From Candidatus Parcubacteria bacterium (GTDB lineage: Bacteria; Patescibacteriota; Minisyncoccia; UBA6257; 2-01-FULL-56-20), in contig DAIDJL010000002.1 of NCBI GenBank assembly GCA_027450205.1, forward strand, positions 269,007 to 314,167: 45,161 nucleotides of DNA, given 5' to 3'. The stretch's first letter is position 1, and each line of letters starts with the position of its first letter. Below are positions 15,066-23,150 of the stretch, in pieces. The position numbers and the translations under genes were made by a program. A model generated the notes under the pieces. That model was given only the letters and a program-made list of their open reading frames with translations, ran no database searches and was not told the DNA's origin.

Positions 15066-15464
15066 ATGGAAGATAAGACCTTTGCCACCGTCGCTCCGCC
15101 GCCGCCCTCCGAAGTGAGGATCCGCACGATGCGTTCGGATATCGCTTCCATGATGCAAAGCGGGGGAGGCGCCCCCGCTTTCGAGAGTATATCCGTTCCC
15201 GGTCTTTCAGCGGAGAAGAGCTTCAAGGCACCGGCTTTTTTTGCCACGCCGATGCCTGCCGGTGGCGCCATTCAGACCCCTACAGCGGATGACGCTCCGC
15301 TGCCTGTCGGCGGCATAAGAAATCCCGAACGCCCGGTCGTCGGACAAGAGGTTTCGGATGCCGGTCCCGGGAGCGACTTTTTACCGAAATTGATCGTCGG
15401 CGCGGTGGCACTTGCAGCGCTCGGGGTAGTGGTCTACTTCGTCTACGTCCTGTTTCTAAAATAA
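15066..15464 (+). CDS. Tail-anchored membrane protein, proline-rich, unknown function
   Basis: A 132-residue protein with a Pro/Ala/Gly-rich soluble N-terminal part and a single C-terminal membrane helix ('LIVGAVALAALGVVVYFVYV'), i.e. a tail anchor with the bulk in the cytoplasm. The start at 15066 is chosen because it is 7 bases after a -10 box; an in-frame ATG at 15057 overlaps that box. No conserved motif is recognised. It is convergent with recA, whose stop is 16 bases away. Confidence 0.6.
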   Translation: MEDKTFATVAPPPPSEVRIRTMRSDIASMMQSGGGAPAFESISVPGLSAEKSFKAPAFFATPMPAGGAIQTPTADDAPLPVGGIRNPERPVVGQEVSDAGPGSDFLPKLIVGAVALAALGVVVYFVYVLFLK

Positions 15465-15480
15465 GCGAAAAACAGAGGCT

Positions 15481-16563
15481 TTATTCTTCGCTCTTGCCTG
15501 CGCCTTCCGTCCCGTCACCGCTTTTATAAGCCTCTGCGGTCTTCTTTTTTATTTCCTCAAGCAGCTTTTTATCCTCTTTTAATTTCGCTTTGGAATTTTC
15601 GAATCCAACCCCCAGGCGTTCGCCATTATAACTGAAGCTCGAACCGGATTTCTTTACGACACCGTGTGCGACCGCAGCATTGAGAACGTCGCCGGTATAC
15701 GAGATTCCTTCGCCGAAGAGGATGTCGAATTCGGCGGATTTGAACGGCGGCGCCACTTTGTTCTTGGCCACCTTGGCTTTGACGCGGTTGCCGACCACAT
15801 TCTCGCCTTTTTTGACCTGCGCGATGCGGCGGATGTCGATGCGCACCGACGCGGCGAAGGGGAGCGCCCGCCCGCCCGGCGTGGTTTCCGGATTGCCGAA
15901 CATGATGCCGATCTTCATGCGCAATTGATTGATGAAGATAATAAGCGTTCCGCTGTTCGCCGCAATCGCAGTGAGCTTGCGGAGCGCCTGGCCCATCATG
16001 CGCGCCTGGCGGCCGACGTGCTGTTCGCCCATCTCGCCTTCCAGCTCCGCGCGCGGCGTGAGCGCCGCGACGGAGTCCACGACGACGACCGAGATGATCC
16101 CCGACCGCACGATACTTTCCAATATGTTCAAAGCTTCCTCGCCGCTGTCCGGTTGGGATATTAAAAGCTCGTTCACGTTAACGCCAAGCTTTGCGGCATA
16201 CTCCGGATCCATTGCGTGCTCCGCGTCTATAAATGCCGCCTTGCCGCCCTGCTTCTGCGCCTGGGCGACGACGTTCAGCGCGAGCGTGGTCTTGCCGGAC
16301 GACTCGGGTCCGAAGATCTCGGTTATCCTTCCGCGCGGCAATCCGCCGACGCCGAGCGCGAGGTCCAGCGAGAATGATCCCGTCGGGACGACCGAAACGT
16401 TCACGTGTGTCATATCCCCGAGCTTCATGATCGCGCCTTCGCCGAATTTGTCCTGGAGCGACGAAAGGAGCTGATCCACCTCTTTATTGCTCGCATTATG
16501 CTTCTCCGTCACGGGTGGTTTCTGTTCTTCTTTCGCACCCGCCGTCTTTTTTGATGTTTTCAT
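15481..16563 (-). CDS. recA: RecA recombinase
   Basis: A 360-residue protein for homologous recombination, strand exchange and SOS co-protease activity. Motifs present are Walker A 'GPESSGKT' (residues 85-92), '[10 protein letters not shown]', Walker B '[10 protein letters not shown]', the L1/L2 region '[15 protein letters not shown]' and '[21 protein letters not shown]'. The tail is Lys/Glu-rich. The start at 16563 ('MKTSKK') is preferred to the ATG at 16572, because a TATAAT ends 7 bases before it and overlaps the alternative ATG. No LexA-type operator is recognised upstream. Confidence 0.97.
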   Translation of the reverse strand: MKTSKKTAGAKEEQKPPVTEKHNASNKEVDQLLSSLQDKFGEGAIMKLGDMTHVNVSVVPTGSFSLDLALGVGGLPRGRITEIFGPESSGKTTLALNVVAQAQKQGGKAAFIDAEHAMDPEYAAKLGVNVNELLISQPDSGEEALNILESIVRSGIISVVVVDSVAALTPRAELEGEMGEQHVGRQARMMGQALRKLTAIAANSGTLIIFINQLRMKIGIMFGNPETTPGGRALPFAASVRIDIRRIAQVKKGENVVGNRVKAKVAKNKVAPPFKSAEFDILFGEGISYTGDVLNAAVAHGVVKKSGSSFSYNGERLGVGFENSKAKLKEDKKLLEEIKKKTAEAYKSGDGTEGAGKSEE

Positions 16564-16570
16564 ATGCCTC

Positions 16571-16576
16571 ATTATA
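16571..16576 (-). promoter_or_regulatory. recA -10 box TATAAT, leaderless
   Basis: On the minus strand TATAAT is followed by 7 bases and the ATG at 16563. The expected -35 position holds no good match. Confidence 0.55.
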
Positions 16577-16621
16577 TCAGAGCCATCATTAAATTTATAT
16601 TAAGGAAAGGTTAAAAAACGA

Positions 16622-17392
16622 TTAATGGATCGGCGTACCCGCGGGGGTTGAGGCGGCGGCAGGTGTGCTGTTTCCCGCCGTGCCGGGGGCAGTGCTCGTC
16701 GTGCTTGAGCCGGTAGTTATCGAGCTCGAGGCCGCCCCGCTGCCTGTCGGCTGGTAGAATATCTGTTCCGTAACGGTCGTTTTGCCACCGAGGAATTTCT
16801 GTGCCGATATCTCGAACGAGTTGGAGCCGATGCCAAGCAACACGCTCTTCTGCCATGAGCCGCCGGCGGCGATGATGATCTGCTCCTGCTCGCCGTCCGC
16901 ACCGACGAGGTAGAGCGAATCGGCGCCGCTTACGGTGCCGGCGAGCGTTGCGGTGCTTGATGCGGTCACATACGGATTGGCGTCGGGAACGGTGACCACA
17001 AGCGTCGGTTTGCCGAAAATGCGCGGCGCCTGGAATGCGAGATAAATGAGCACGAGTATTCCCGCACCGATCGCCCAGAGATATTTCGGCGGCGATTGTT
17101 TGATGAACCGGTTCCGCGGCATCGTATCAAGCTCGCCGGAATTTTTGATCACCCCCTCTTTCTTTAATTTTTCCCACCACCCTTCGCCATCGAAATCGAG
17201 CACGGCGCCGAGGTGGGTGAGGTATCCGTGAAAGTACGGCGCCGATGGCATATTCTCATAATCGCCGCGTAACAGGCTCTCGATGTGCGACGGGGAAATA
17301 CCGGTCATCTCGGCCAGCTTCTTGAGCGATACGCCCCGTTCTTTTATCTTTTCTGCGAAAAACTGCTCAAATGGGAGGTCGTTGGGAGGCAT
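16622..17392 (-). CDS. RodZ-like protein: cytoplasmic HTH, one membrane helix, exported beta domain
   Basis: A 256-residue protein with a Cro/RodZ-type helix-turn-helix (about residues 8-68: 'RGVSLKKLAEMTGISPSHIE', 'LRGDYENMPSAPYFHGYL'), a membrane helix (about 103-122), an external Ig-like or DUF4115-like beta domain (about 130-215) and a Ser/Thr/Pro-rich tail. This is the RodZ plan, which links MreB-type cytoskeleton to wall synthesis in rod-shaped bacteria. Start 17392 is taken because it is 8 bases after a TATTAT box; the longer frame runs into the ftsK terminator. The role in cell shape is family knowledge, not shown here. Confidence 0.78.
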   Translation of the reverse strand: MPPNDLPFEQFFAEKIKERGVSLKKLAEMTGISPSHIESLLRGDYENMPSAPYFHGYLTHLGAVLDFDGEGWWEKLKKEGVIKNSGELDTMPRNRFIKQSPPKYLWAIGAGILVLIYLAFQAPRIFGKPTLVVTVPDANPYVTASSTATLAGTVSGADSLYLVGADGEQEQIIIAAGGSWQKSVLLGIGSNSFEISAQKFLGGKTTVTEQIFYQPTGSGAASSSITTGSSTTSTAPGTAGNSTPAAASTPAGTPIH

Positions 17393-17400
17393 ATAAGATG

Positions 17401-17406
17401 ATAATA
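17401..17406 (-). promoter_or_regulatory. -10 box TATTAT of the RodZ-like gene, leaderless
   Basis: On the minus strand TATTAT is followed by 8 bases and the ATG at 17392. It lies downstream of the ftsK terminator, so the gene has its own promoter. Confidence 0.5.
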
Positions 17407-17436
17407 AAGCGCAATGAGAAAATAGTCCACCAAAAC

Positions 17437-17468
17437 AAAAAAGACCTAGCAACAGGTCTTTTTTGTTT
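17437..17468 (-). terminator. ftsK terminator, bidirectional form
   Basis: A perfect inverted repeat, AAAAAAGACCT (17437-17447) and AGGTCTTTTTT (17454-17464), has a 6-base loop. It lies between ftsK and the RodZ-like gene. Confidence 0.88.
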
Positions 17469-17511
17469 GTCCAACACCGTGGCGTAATAAGAATGCAAGG
17501 ACTCTTTGCTT

Positions 17512-19734
17512 TTACGATAGCCGCTCCTCGATCTTCTCCATGTTCACGTCGCGAGGCTTTGCGCCGTCGCCGGGGCCGATGAGGTCGGCAGCTTCCATGA
17601 GGTCGAGCAGGCGCGCGGCGCGGGCGTAGCCGACCTTGAGGCGGCGCTGGAGCAATGACGCGGACGCTTTCTTGGCTTCGGCAACGACGGCGACGGCTTC
17701 GTCGAACATATCATCTTCCTCTTCATCGCTTTCGCCGCTCGCATTGATGAAGTGGTCGAACCCCGCGGGAACGATGGGTCCGGCCTTATCGATATTTTCT
17801 TCGCCGCCGCTTTCCGATTCCGGCACGGCGACCGGCTTATTATTTTCTTTTATGAAATCCACGACGCTCTTCAATTCCTCTTCCGTGATGTACGAGCCTT
17901 GGATACGCTTCGGCTTGGAAAGTTCCGCAGAGAGGAAGAGCAAGTCGCCATGGCCGAGCAATTTCTCCGCGCCGGCACCGTCCAGGATGGTGCGCGAGTC
18001 TATTTGTGAAGCGACCTGGAGCGCAACGCGCGCGGGAATGTTCGCTTTGATGAGCCCCGTGATGACCTCCACCGATGGGCGCTGGGTTGCAAGCAATAAG
18101 TGGATGCCGGTTGCGCGCGCCATTTGCGCAAGGCGGACGATCGCACCCTCAACTTCACGGCCAAACGAGCTCATCAGATCGGCCATTTCGTCGATGCCGA
18201 TAAGGATGAACGGCAGCTGATCTTCCGGTTTGCTTTTTGCGTTGTAGCTTTTTATGTCGCGGCTGCCGGCATGTTGCAAAATTTCATAGCGCCGATCCAT
18301 TTCCTGGATCGCCCACTTAAGCACGCCGAGCGCCTTCTTGTTCTCCGTGATGACCGGCGTGATAAGGTGGGGGATGCCGTCGTACATGGAAAGCTCCACG
18401 CGCTTGGGGTCGATGAGCGCCAGGCGCAGGGTCGCCGGCGAATTTTTATACAGGAGTGACGTGATGAGCGAGTGTACCAGGATCGATTTTCCGGAACCGG
18501 TGGCGCCGGCAACGAGCAGGTGCGGCATCTTTTCAATGTTCGCAAAGATCGGTTCGCCGGAGACGTCGCGGCCGAGCACGAAACCGAGCGGGCCGGATTG
18601 CATGAACTCCGGATAGTTCATGAGCGAGCCAAGGCGCACGAGCGCGGCGGCCTTGTTCGGCACCTCAATGCCCACGAGCGACTTTCCCGGAATCGGCGCC
18701 TCGATGCGGATCGGGTGTGCCGCGAGCGAGAGCGCAAGGTCGGCGTTCAACGCCGTGATGCGCGAGAGCTTTACGCCCTCCGCCGGCTTTAACGTATAAC
18801 GCGTGACCGCCGGGCCGACATTGATCTCTCCCATTTCCACGGGGATGCCGAAACTATCGAGCGTGCGTTTGATGATGTTTGCGTGCGCAAGAAGATCGCC
18901 GGTGGTCGGTTTTGATGTGTCGGATTTAAGGAGGGAGAGCGGCGGGGGAACATAGTTGGTGAAAGCCGGAGCCTTCGCCGGTTTCTTCGTCCTGCCGCCG
19001 AGTTCGTCTCCGTTCTTGGCGTGCACGACGGCAAGGTCTTCGGAGGCCGCCTCTTTTCTATCCTTGCCGTTCTTTTCATCTTTCCCCTCGGCGATCTTTT
19101 GCGGCACGGGTTTTTCGTCGTCCGTCCCGGTCACGAGAAGCGGTGTCGCATCGTCGTCCGTCCCATCCTCCATATCTTCTTCGGCCCACGGCCAGGCCAC
19201 TTTGATCGGCGCGTTCGCGGTCACGAGGATGGAGATGATCAGGATAAAAATGTCGATCGTGGTTGCGGCGATCACGCCGAACGGCATGCGAAGCGATCCG
19301 AACACGAGCCCAAGCCAGCCGCCATGCGTGGGGGAGAGCAGTTCGATCAGGCCGAGCACCGATAATATAAGGAGCGTTGAGCCGATGAGCGTGGTGGCGA
19401 GAATCCGCTTCTGCCGCGAAAGCAAGAACACCGCTGCGGCAAAAAGCAGGGTCGCGGGGAGGATCAAATAACCCCAGCCGAGCAGGGCGTCGAGGCCTTG
19501 ATAAATGAGCGCTCCCGCGGGTCCCGCAATGGAGAACCATGCAAGGACGAGCACCACAGCCACGCAGATGAAGCTGATCGCCCAGATGCTGTTCTTGGTT
19601 TCGGGGTGGAGGCGCGGTTCGCGGTTGCCGCCACGTGCGCCGCGGTTGCCGCCGCCGCCATCCCGGCCGTTACCATCGCCGCCGGAGTTCGACCCGCCGT
19701 TCCCTTTTTTACCCTTCTTCTTTTTCTTCGCCAT
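17512..19734 (-). CDS. ftsK: FtsK/SpoIIIE-type DNA translocase
   Basis: A 740-residue protein read from ATG 19734 ('MAKKKKKGKKG'); the longer frame runs antisense through the HAD gene and is rejected. After a basic Gly/Asn-rich N-terminus come four membrane helices (about residues 40-170), an acidic linker, the alpha and beta ATPase domains with Walker A 'GATGSGKS' (410-417) and Walker B 'LIGIDEMADLM', and the DNA-reading gamma winged helix ('RRLKVGYARAARLLDLMEA'). The complex pumps chromosomal DNA through the division septum and activates Xer recombination; the Xer-type gene is about 6 kb away. All domains are intact. Confidence 0.95.
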   Translation of the reverse strand: MAKKKKKGKKGNGGSNSGGDGNGRDGGGGNRGARGGNREPRLHPETKNSIWAISFICVAVVLVLAWFSIAGPAGALIYQGLDALLGWGYLILPATLLFAAAVFLLSRQKRILATTLIGSTLLILSVLGLIELLSPTHGGWLGLVFGSLRMPFGVIAATTIDIFILIISILVTANAPIKVAWPWAEEDMEDGTDDDATPLLVTGTDDEKPVPQKIAEGKDEKNGKDRKEAASEDLAVVHAKNGDELGGRTKKPAKAPAFTNYVPPPLSLLKSDTSKPTTGDLLAHANIIKRTLDSFGIPVEMGEINVGPAVTRYTLKPAEGVKLSRITALNADLALSLAAHPIRIEAPIPGKSLVGIEVPNKAAALVRLGSLMNYPEFMQSGPLGFVLGRDVSGEPIFANIEKMPHLLVAGATGSGKSILVHSLITSLLYKNSPATLRLALIDPKRVELSMYDGIPHLITPVITENKKALGVLKWAIQEMDRRYEILQHAGSRDIKSYNAKSKPEDQLPFILIGIDEMADLMSSFGREVEGAIVRLAQMARATGIHLLLATQRPSVEVITGLIKANIPARVALQVASQIDSRTILDGAGAEKLLGHGDLLFLSAELSKPKRIQGSYITEEELKSVVDFIKENNKPVAVPESESGGEENIDKAGPIVPAGFDHFINASGESDEEEDDMFDEAVAVVAEAKKASASLLQRRLKVGYARAARLLDLMEAADLIGPGDGAKPRDVNMEKIEERLS

Positions 19735-19800
19735 TACGTGATTTATTTTAACATCAGTCCGGGATTTATGCATTTTGCAATAAAGCCAGGCGCGATTCGT

Positions 19801-19806
19801 TATAAT
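19801..19806 (+). promoter_or_regulatory. -10 box TATAAT of the HAD gene, leaderless
   Basis: TATAAT ends 7 bases before the ATG at 19814. A TTGCAA at 19775-19780 is 20 bases upstream, too far for a standard spacer. Confidence 0.55.
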
Positions 19807-19813
19807 AGAGAGG

Positions 19814-20596
19814 ATGCCATCGCTCTCAAAAAAAACACTGATCGTCTTCGATCTCGACGGCACGCTCGCGCCGACCAAATCACCGCTTGAGCCGGATATG
19901 TCCCGGACGCTCTCCGCGCTGCTTGCCCAAAAAAAAGTTGCCGTGATCGGCGGAGGCACATACCGGCAGTTCCGCAGGCAGTTCATCTCGCGCCTTGATT
20001 GCCCAAGGGGATTGTTAAAGAATCTTTTTATCTTTCCGACCACCGCCACCGCCTTTTATCGCTATGATAAGGGATGGAAGAATGTCTATGCCCATACATT
20101 ATCAAAAGACGAGAAGCAAAAAGTAAGGAAGGCGGTCGTGGATGTCTTTAAGAAGGTCGGGTATGTCCCTCCCAAAAAGATCTACGGGAAAACGCTCGAA
20201 GACAGAGGATCTCAAATGTCATATTCATTCCTCGGGCAGGATGTCGTTGCGAAGCTCGGGAAGAAAGGCGTCCGTTTAAAAGAGGAGTGGACCAAGAAAA
20301 ATACACCGCTCAAACTAAAGATCGCCGGCATGTTGCAGAAAAAACTTCCGGAGCTTGAAGTTCATGCTGCCGGATTTACGACGATCGATATCACAAAACA
20401 GGGCATTGATAAGGCATACGGAGTCCGTCAGATCGAGAAATATCTGCGCATTCCTATCAGGGACATGGTTTTCATCGGCGATGCGCTTTATCCGGGCGGC
20501 AACGACGCGGCGGCCAAGAAGACCGGCGTACGGACGATCCCGACGAGCGGGCCAAAGGAAACGATCAGGATCATTGAAAAGATATTAAAAAGCTAA
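19814..20596 (+). CDS. HAD-superfamily (type IIB-like) phosphatase
   Basis: A 260-residue protein with the HAD motifs: 'VFDLDGTLAP' (nucleophile Asp13, acid Asp15), 'VIGGGTYRQF' in the motif II position, a Lys in 'ITKQGIDKAYGVRQI', and 'FIGDALYPGGND' as motif IV. The middle section carries a cap of the Cof/phosphomannomutase type. The K-x-x-x-D-K-x-x-G-V-x-x-I arrangement and the GDAL-x-x-GGND motif resemble eukaryotic-type phosphomannomutases and sugar-phosphate phosphatases. The substrate is not settled from sequence. It is divergent from ftsK and has its own leaderless-type promoter. Confidence 0.82.
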   Translation: MPSLSKKTLIVFDLDGTLAPTKSPLEPDMSRTLSALLAQKKVAVIGGGTYRQFRRQFISRLDCPRGLLKNLFIFPTTATAFYRYDKGWKNVYAHTLSKDEKQKVRKAVVDVFKKVGYVPPKKIYGKTLEDRGSQMSYSFLGQDVVAKLGKKGVRLKEEWTKKNTPLKLKIAGMLQKKLPELEVHAAGFTTIDITKQGIDKAYGVRQIEKYLRIPIRDMVFIGDALYPGGNDAAAKKTGVRTIPTSGPKETIRIIEKILKS

Positions 20597-20603
20597 ATAC
20601 GCA

Positions 20604-20632
20604 TTGACTCGCACGGCGGCAAGGCGTATATT
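20604..20632 (+). promoter_or_regulatory. Leaderless promoter of the YkuK-like gene
   Basis: TTGACT (20604-20609) and TATATT (20627-20632) have an exact 17-base spacer, and the ATG at 20641 is 8 bases after the -10. This is one of the clearest leaderless arrangements in the window. Confidence 0.78.
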
Positions 20633-20640
20633 CTGGGTAC

Positions 20641-21120
20641 ATGCCAGATACCTTCATCAGCTCGCTCGGAATACGCCTGACGGTACCGGAAGTGGTCCAG
20701 GAGATCATCGCGTTCATGGGCTCTGACCTGATGCGCAAGTATAGGGTGACGATCGGCACCGACTCCCAGCTGTTGTCCAGCAAGAACGCCGATTTTGTGA
20801 ATGCCGTGGTCGTACATCGCATCGGCAACGGCGGCCGCTACTTTTACCGCCGCTTTGAACTGGGCAAGTTCCACACGCTTCGTGACCGGATGATCCGCGA
20901 AGCGCTGATCTCGCTCGAGGTCGCGCAGGGGCTTCTTACGGAACTCAAGAAATATCCGCTCCCGGATTTTGAGTTCGAGATCCATGCGGACGTCGGCATG
21001 AACGGCCCGACGAAGGCGGTCATCAACGAGATCGTCGGCATGATCCGCGCAAATAATTTTGAGGTAAAGATCAAGCCCGACAGCTACGCTGCCACCAATG
21101 TCGCGGATAGGCACGTCTGA
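20641..21120 (+). CDS. YkuK/DUF458-type RNase H-like protein
   Basis: A 159-residue protein matching the DUF458 family: 'VTIGTDSQLL' (first acidic residue of an RNase H-like core), 'FVNAVVVHRIGNGGRYFYRR', 'LEVAQGLLTEL' and 'FEIHADVGMNGPTKAVINEIVGMI'. The fold is related to RNase H, but the biochemical activity is poorly established; a nucleic-acid role is likely. It is followed by an inverted-repeat element and then by a DnaQ-like exonuclease, another member of the RNase H superfold. Confidence 0.78.
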   Translation: MPDTFISSLGIRLTVPEVVQEIIAFMGSDLMRKYRVTIGTDSQLLSSKNADFVNAVVVHRIGNGGRYFYRRFELGKFHTLRDRMIREALISLEVAQGLLTELKKYPLPDFEFEIHADVGMNGPTKAVINEIVGMIRANNFEVKIKPDSYAATNVADRHV

Positions 21121-21130
21121 GAGTAAAAAT

Positions 21131-21215
21131 ACCAAATCCCAATATCCAAATTCCAATTTGTAATTTAAGTTTTGTGATTTGACTATTATTTGGTATTTGG
21201 ATATTGGGATTTGGA
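21131..21215. repeat. Inverted-repeat intergenic element
   Basis: Arms at 21131-21156 and 21190-21215 match at 24 of 26 positions (core AAATCCCAATATCCAAAT) around a 33-base AT-rich middle. It fills the gap between the YkuK-like and exonuclease genes and ends 10 bases before the next ATG, so it forms a long hairpin in either transcript. Confidence 0.8.
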
Positions 21216-21225
21216 AATTCACCAT

Positions 21226-21807
21226 ATGAAACTCGACACCCTTGTTTTCGACATTGAAACACAGAACTTTTTCACCGACCCGGACGTCGGCTGGGATAAC
21301 TACGCCGCGCTCAAAATCTCCGTTGTCGGCGTCTACTCATATATAGAGGATCGTTACTACTGCTACGAGGAGAACGAGATGGACAAGCTCGCGGAGCTGT
21401 TCAGCGACGCACGCCGTATCGTCGGGTTCAGCATGAACCGCTATGACATCCCCGTGCTCAATCAGTATTTCCAGCGGCTTAAGGACGCGCCGCGCCTGTG
21501 GGAGATGGAGCGCGTGGACCTGCTGGAGGAGATCGAGATGGCGACCGGCTCGCGCATAAGCCTGGACCGGCTCGCGGGGGCGAATCTCGGCCTTAGCAAG
21601 ACCCATCACGGTTCCGAAGCGGGCGCGCTTTATCGCGAGGGGAAAATGGAGGAACTCAAGGAATATTGCGTGAATGACGTGAAGCTTACGAAGGAATTGT
21701 ACGATCTGTATCGCAAGCAGAATTTTTTGATGGTGCCGAGCAAAAAGACCGGCGGGGTGGAGAAAGTGGAATTCGCAAACCTTGCGATAACGCCTTCGCT
21801 GTTATAG
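21226..21807 (+). CDS. DnaQ-like 3'-5' exonuclease (DEDDy type)
   Basis: A 193-residue protein with the DEDD exonuclease motifs: Exo I 'LVFDIETQ' (Asp9, Glu11), Exo II 'GFSMNRYDIPVL' and Exo III 'YCVNDVKLTKELYDLY', in which Tyr and Asp are spaced as Y-x-x-x-D. It resembles the stand-alone exonucleases related to DNA polymerase proofreading or RNase H-like helicase-linked domains. Start 21226 follows the inverted repeat; the upstream extension would translate the repeat and is rejected. Substrate (DNA or RNA) is undetermined. Confidence 0.82.
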   Translation: MKLDTLVFDIETQNFFTDPDVGWDNYAALKISVVGVYSYIEDRYYCYEENEMDKLAELFSDARRIVGFSMNRYDIPVLNQYFQRLKDAPRLWEMERVDLLEEIEMATGSRISLDRLAGANLGLSKTHHGSEAGALYREGKMEELKEYCVNDVKLTKELYDLYRKQNFLMVPSKKTGGVEKVEFANLAITPSLL

Positions 21808-21845
21808 TGCGTCCGCGATCCGCGCGGCGTTGATGAAAGCCGTGG

Positions 21846-21851
21846 TAAAAT
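21846..21851 (+). promoter_or_regulatory. -10 box TAAAAT of the cysteine desulfurase gene, leaderless
   Basis: TAAAAT is followed by 6 bases and the ATG at 21858. No -35 with proper spacing is seen. Confidence 0.45.
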
Positions 21852-21857
21852 ATTCCT

Positions 21858-23078
21858 ATGCGCCGCATCTATCTTGATCATGCCGCGTCCACACCCACGG
21901 ACCCGCGCGTCCTTCGCGCGATGAAGCTGTATTTTTTGCGTACGTTCGGAAATCCGGGGTCCCTCCACTCATTCGGCCAGGAGGCGATCGCCGCGGTGGA
22001 CGCCGCCCGTGAGGCGCTTGGCGTGCTCATCGGCGCAAAGCATTTCCGCGAGATCATTTTTGCGGGCAGCGCCACTGAAGCGAACAATCTCGCGCTTCGC
22101 GGAGCGGTAGAGCTCTATAAGATGCGGCATCCGGACATCGCCCACCCGCGTGTCATCATTTCTTCCATAGAGCATGAGTCCGTTCTTGAGACGGGAAGGT
22201 CTTTGGAACGCTATGGCGTCGAGGTCATAAAGCTGCCGGTCAATAAAGAGGGCGTGGTGGATATCGTCGCGCTCAAAGATGCGTTGAACGAATGCACGGC
22301 AATCGTTTCTATTATGCATGTGAACAACGAGGTGGGAACGATCCAACCGCTCCGCGAGATAAAATTCATGATCGACGAATTTAAAAAGAATTCGCCGCGC
22401 GGCGGCGGCGCTTCCGATGGTCCCGTATATCCGCTTTTTCATACCGATGCCGCACAGTCATTCCCGTACCTCTATTGTGACGTCGGAATGCTTGGCGTGG
22501 ATATGATGACATTGTCCGCCCACAAGATGAACGGGCCGAAAGGGGTCGGCGCGCTGTACGTCCGCCGTGACGAAAAGGCATTTTCCGAAAGCGGCGGATT
22601 TCCGCTTGCTTCGCAGATGAGCGGCGGCGGGCAGGAGTTTGGTCTGCGCTCCGGCACCGAGAACGTCCCGGGCATCGTTGGATTCGCAAAGGCCGCGCAG
22701 CTCGCTGCCGCCACGCGCGGTGCGCGATCCAAACGTATTGCCGCGCTGCGCGACGAGCTTTGGAAAAGGATCAAGGCGGCCGTCCCCGCGGCGGAGATCA
22801 ACGGCCCGATGGGGGATGCAAAAGCGCCGCACATTTTGAATGTTCATTTTCCCGGCCGCGCCGCCCAGGACCTGCTCACGCGTTTTGATCGGGCCGGCCT
22901 TGCCGCATCCTCCGGCTCCGCCTGCCGCTCCCGTGCGGTAGAATCATCGTACGTCATTCAGGCACTCGGATATTCCAAAGAGCGCGCCGCCGCGAGTATA
23001 AGATTCAGTCTGGGGAAGACGGTGACGGGGGGAGAGGTGGCCGCCGCGGCGAAGATAATAAAGAGAGCGCTGGGCTAG
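21858..23078 (+). CDS. Cysteine desulfurase (NifS/IscS class)
   Basis: A 406-residue PLP-dependent enzyme that takes sulfur from cysteine for Fe-S clusters or tRNA thiolation. Visible motifs are 'YLDHAASTP', 'SATEANNLAL', His106 in 'SSIEHESVL', Asp197 and Gln200 in 'HTDAAQ', the PLP lysine Lys223 in 'LSAHKMNGPKG', 'RSGTENV', and the sulfur-carrying Cys356 in 'SSGSACRS'. The short active loop with SSGSAC matches the IscS/NifS type. No scaffold gene (iscU/sufU) and no tRNA thiolase is next to it in the window. The enzyme appears complete. Confidence 0.94.
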   Translation: MRRIYLDHAASTPTDPRVLRAMKLYFLRTFGNPGSLHSFGQEAIAAVDAAREALGVLIGAKHFREIIFAGSATEANNLALRGAVELYKMRHPDIAHPRVIISSIEHESVLETGRSLERYGVEVIKLPVNKEGVVDIVALKDALNECTAIVSIMHVNNEVGTIQPLREIKFMIDEFKKNSPRGGGASDGPVYPLFHTDAAQSFPYLYCDVGMLGVDMMTLSAHKMNGPKGVGALYVRRDEKAFSESGGFPLASQMSGGGQEFGLRSGTENVPGIVGFAKAAQLAAATRGARSKRIAALRDELWKRIKAAVPAAEINGPMGDAKAPHILNVHFPGRAAQDLLTRFDRAGLAASSGSACRSRAVESSYVIQALGYSKERAAASIRFSLGKTVTGGEVAAAAKIIKRALG

Positions 23079-23150
23079 CGGAAGCCGCGCGCCATCCGTG
23101 AAACTTTTTTTCAGAAATCTTCGTATTAGATAGTGATCATATATACGAGC

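Noticed and set aside
19735-20049. N-terminal extension of FtsK upstream of ATG 19734
   Set aside because: The extension runs antisense through the HAD phosphatase gene and its promoter; the Lys-rich start at 19734 is a better N-terminus.
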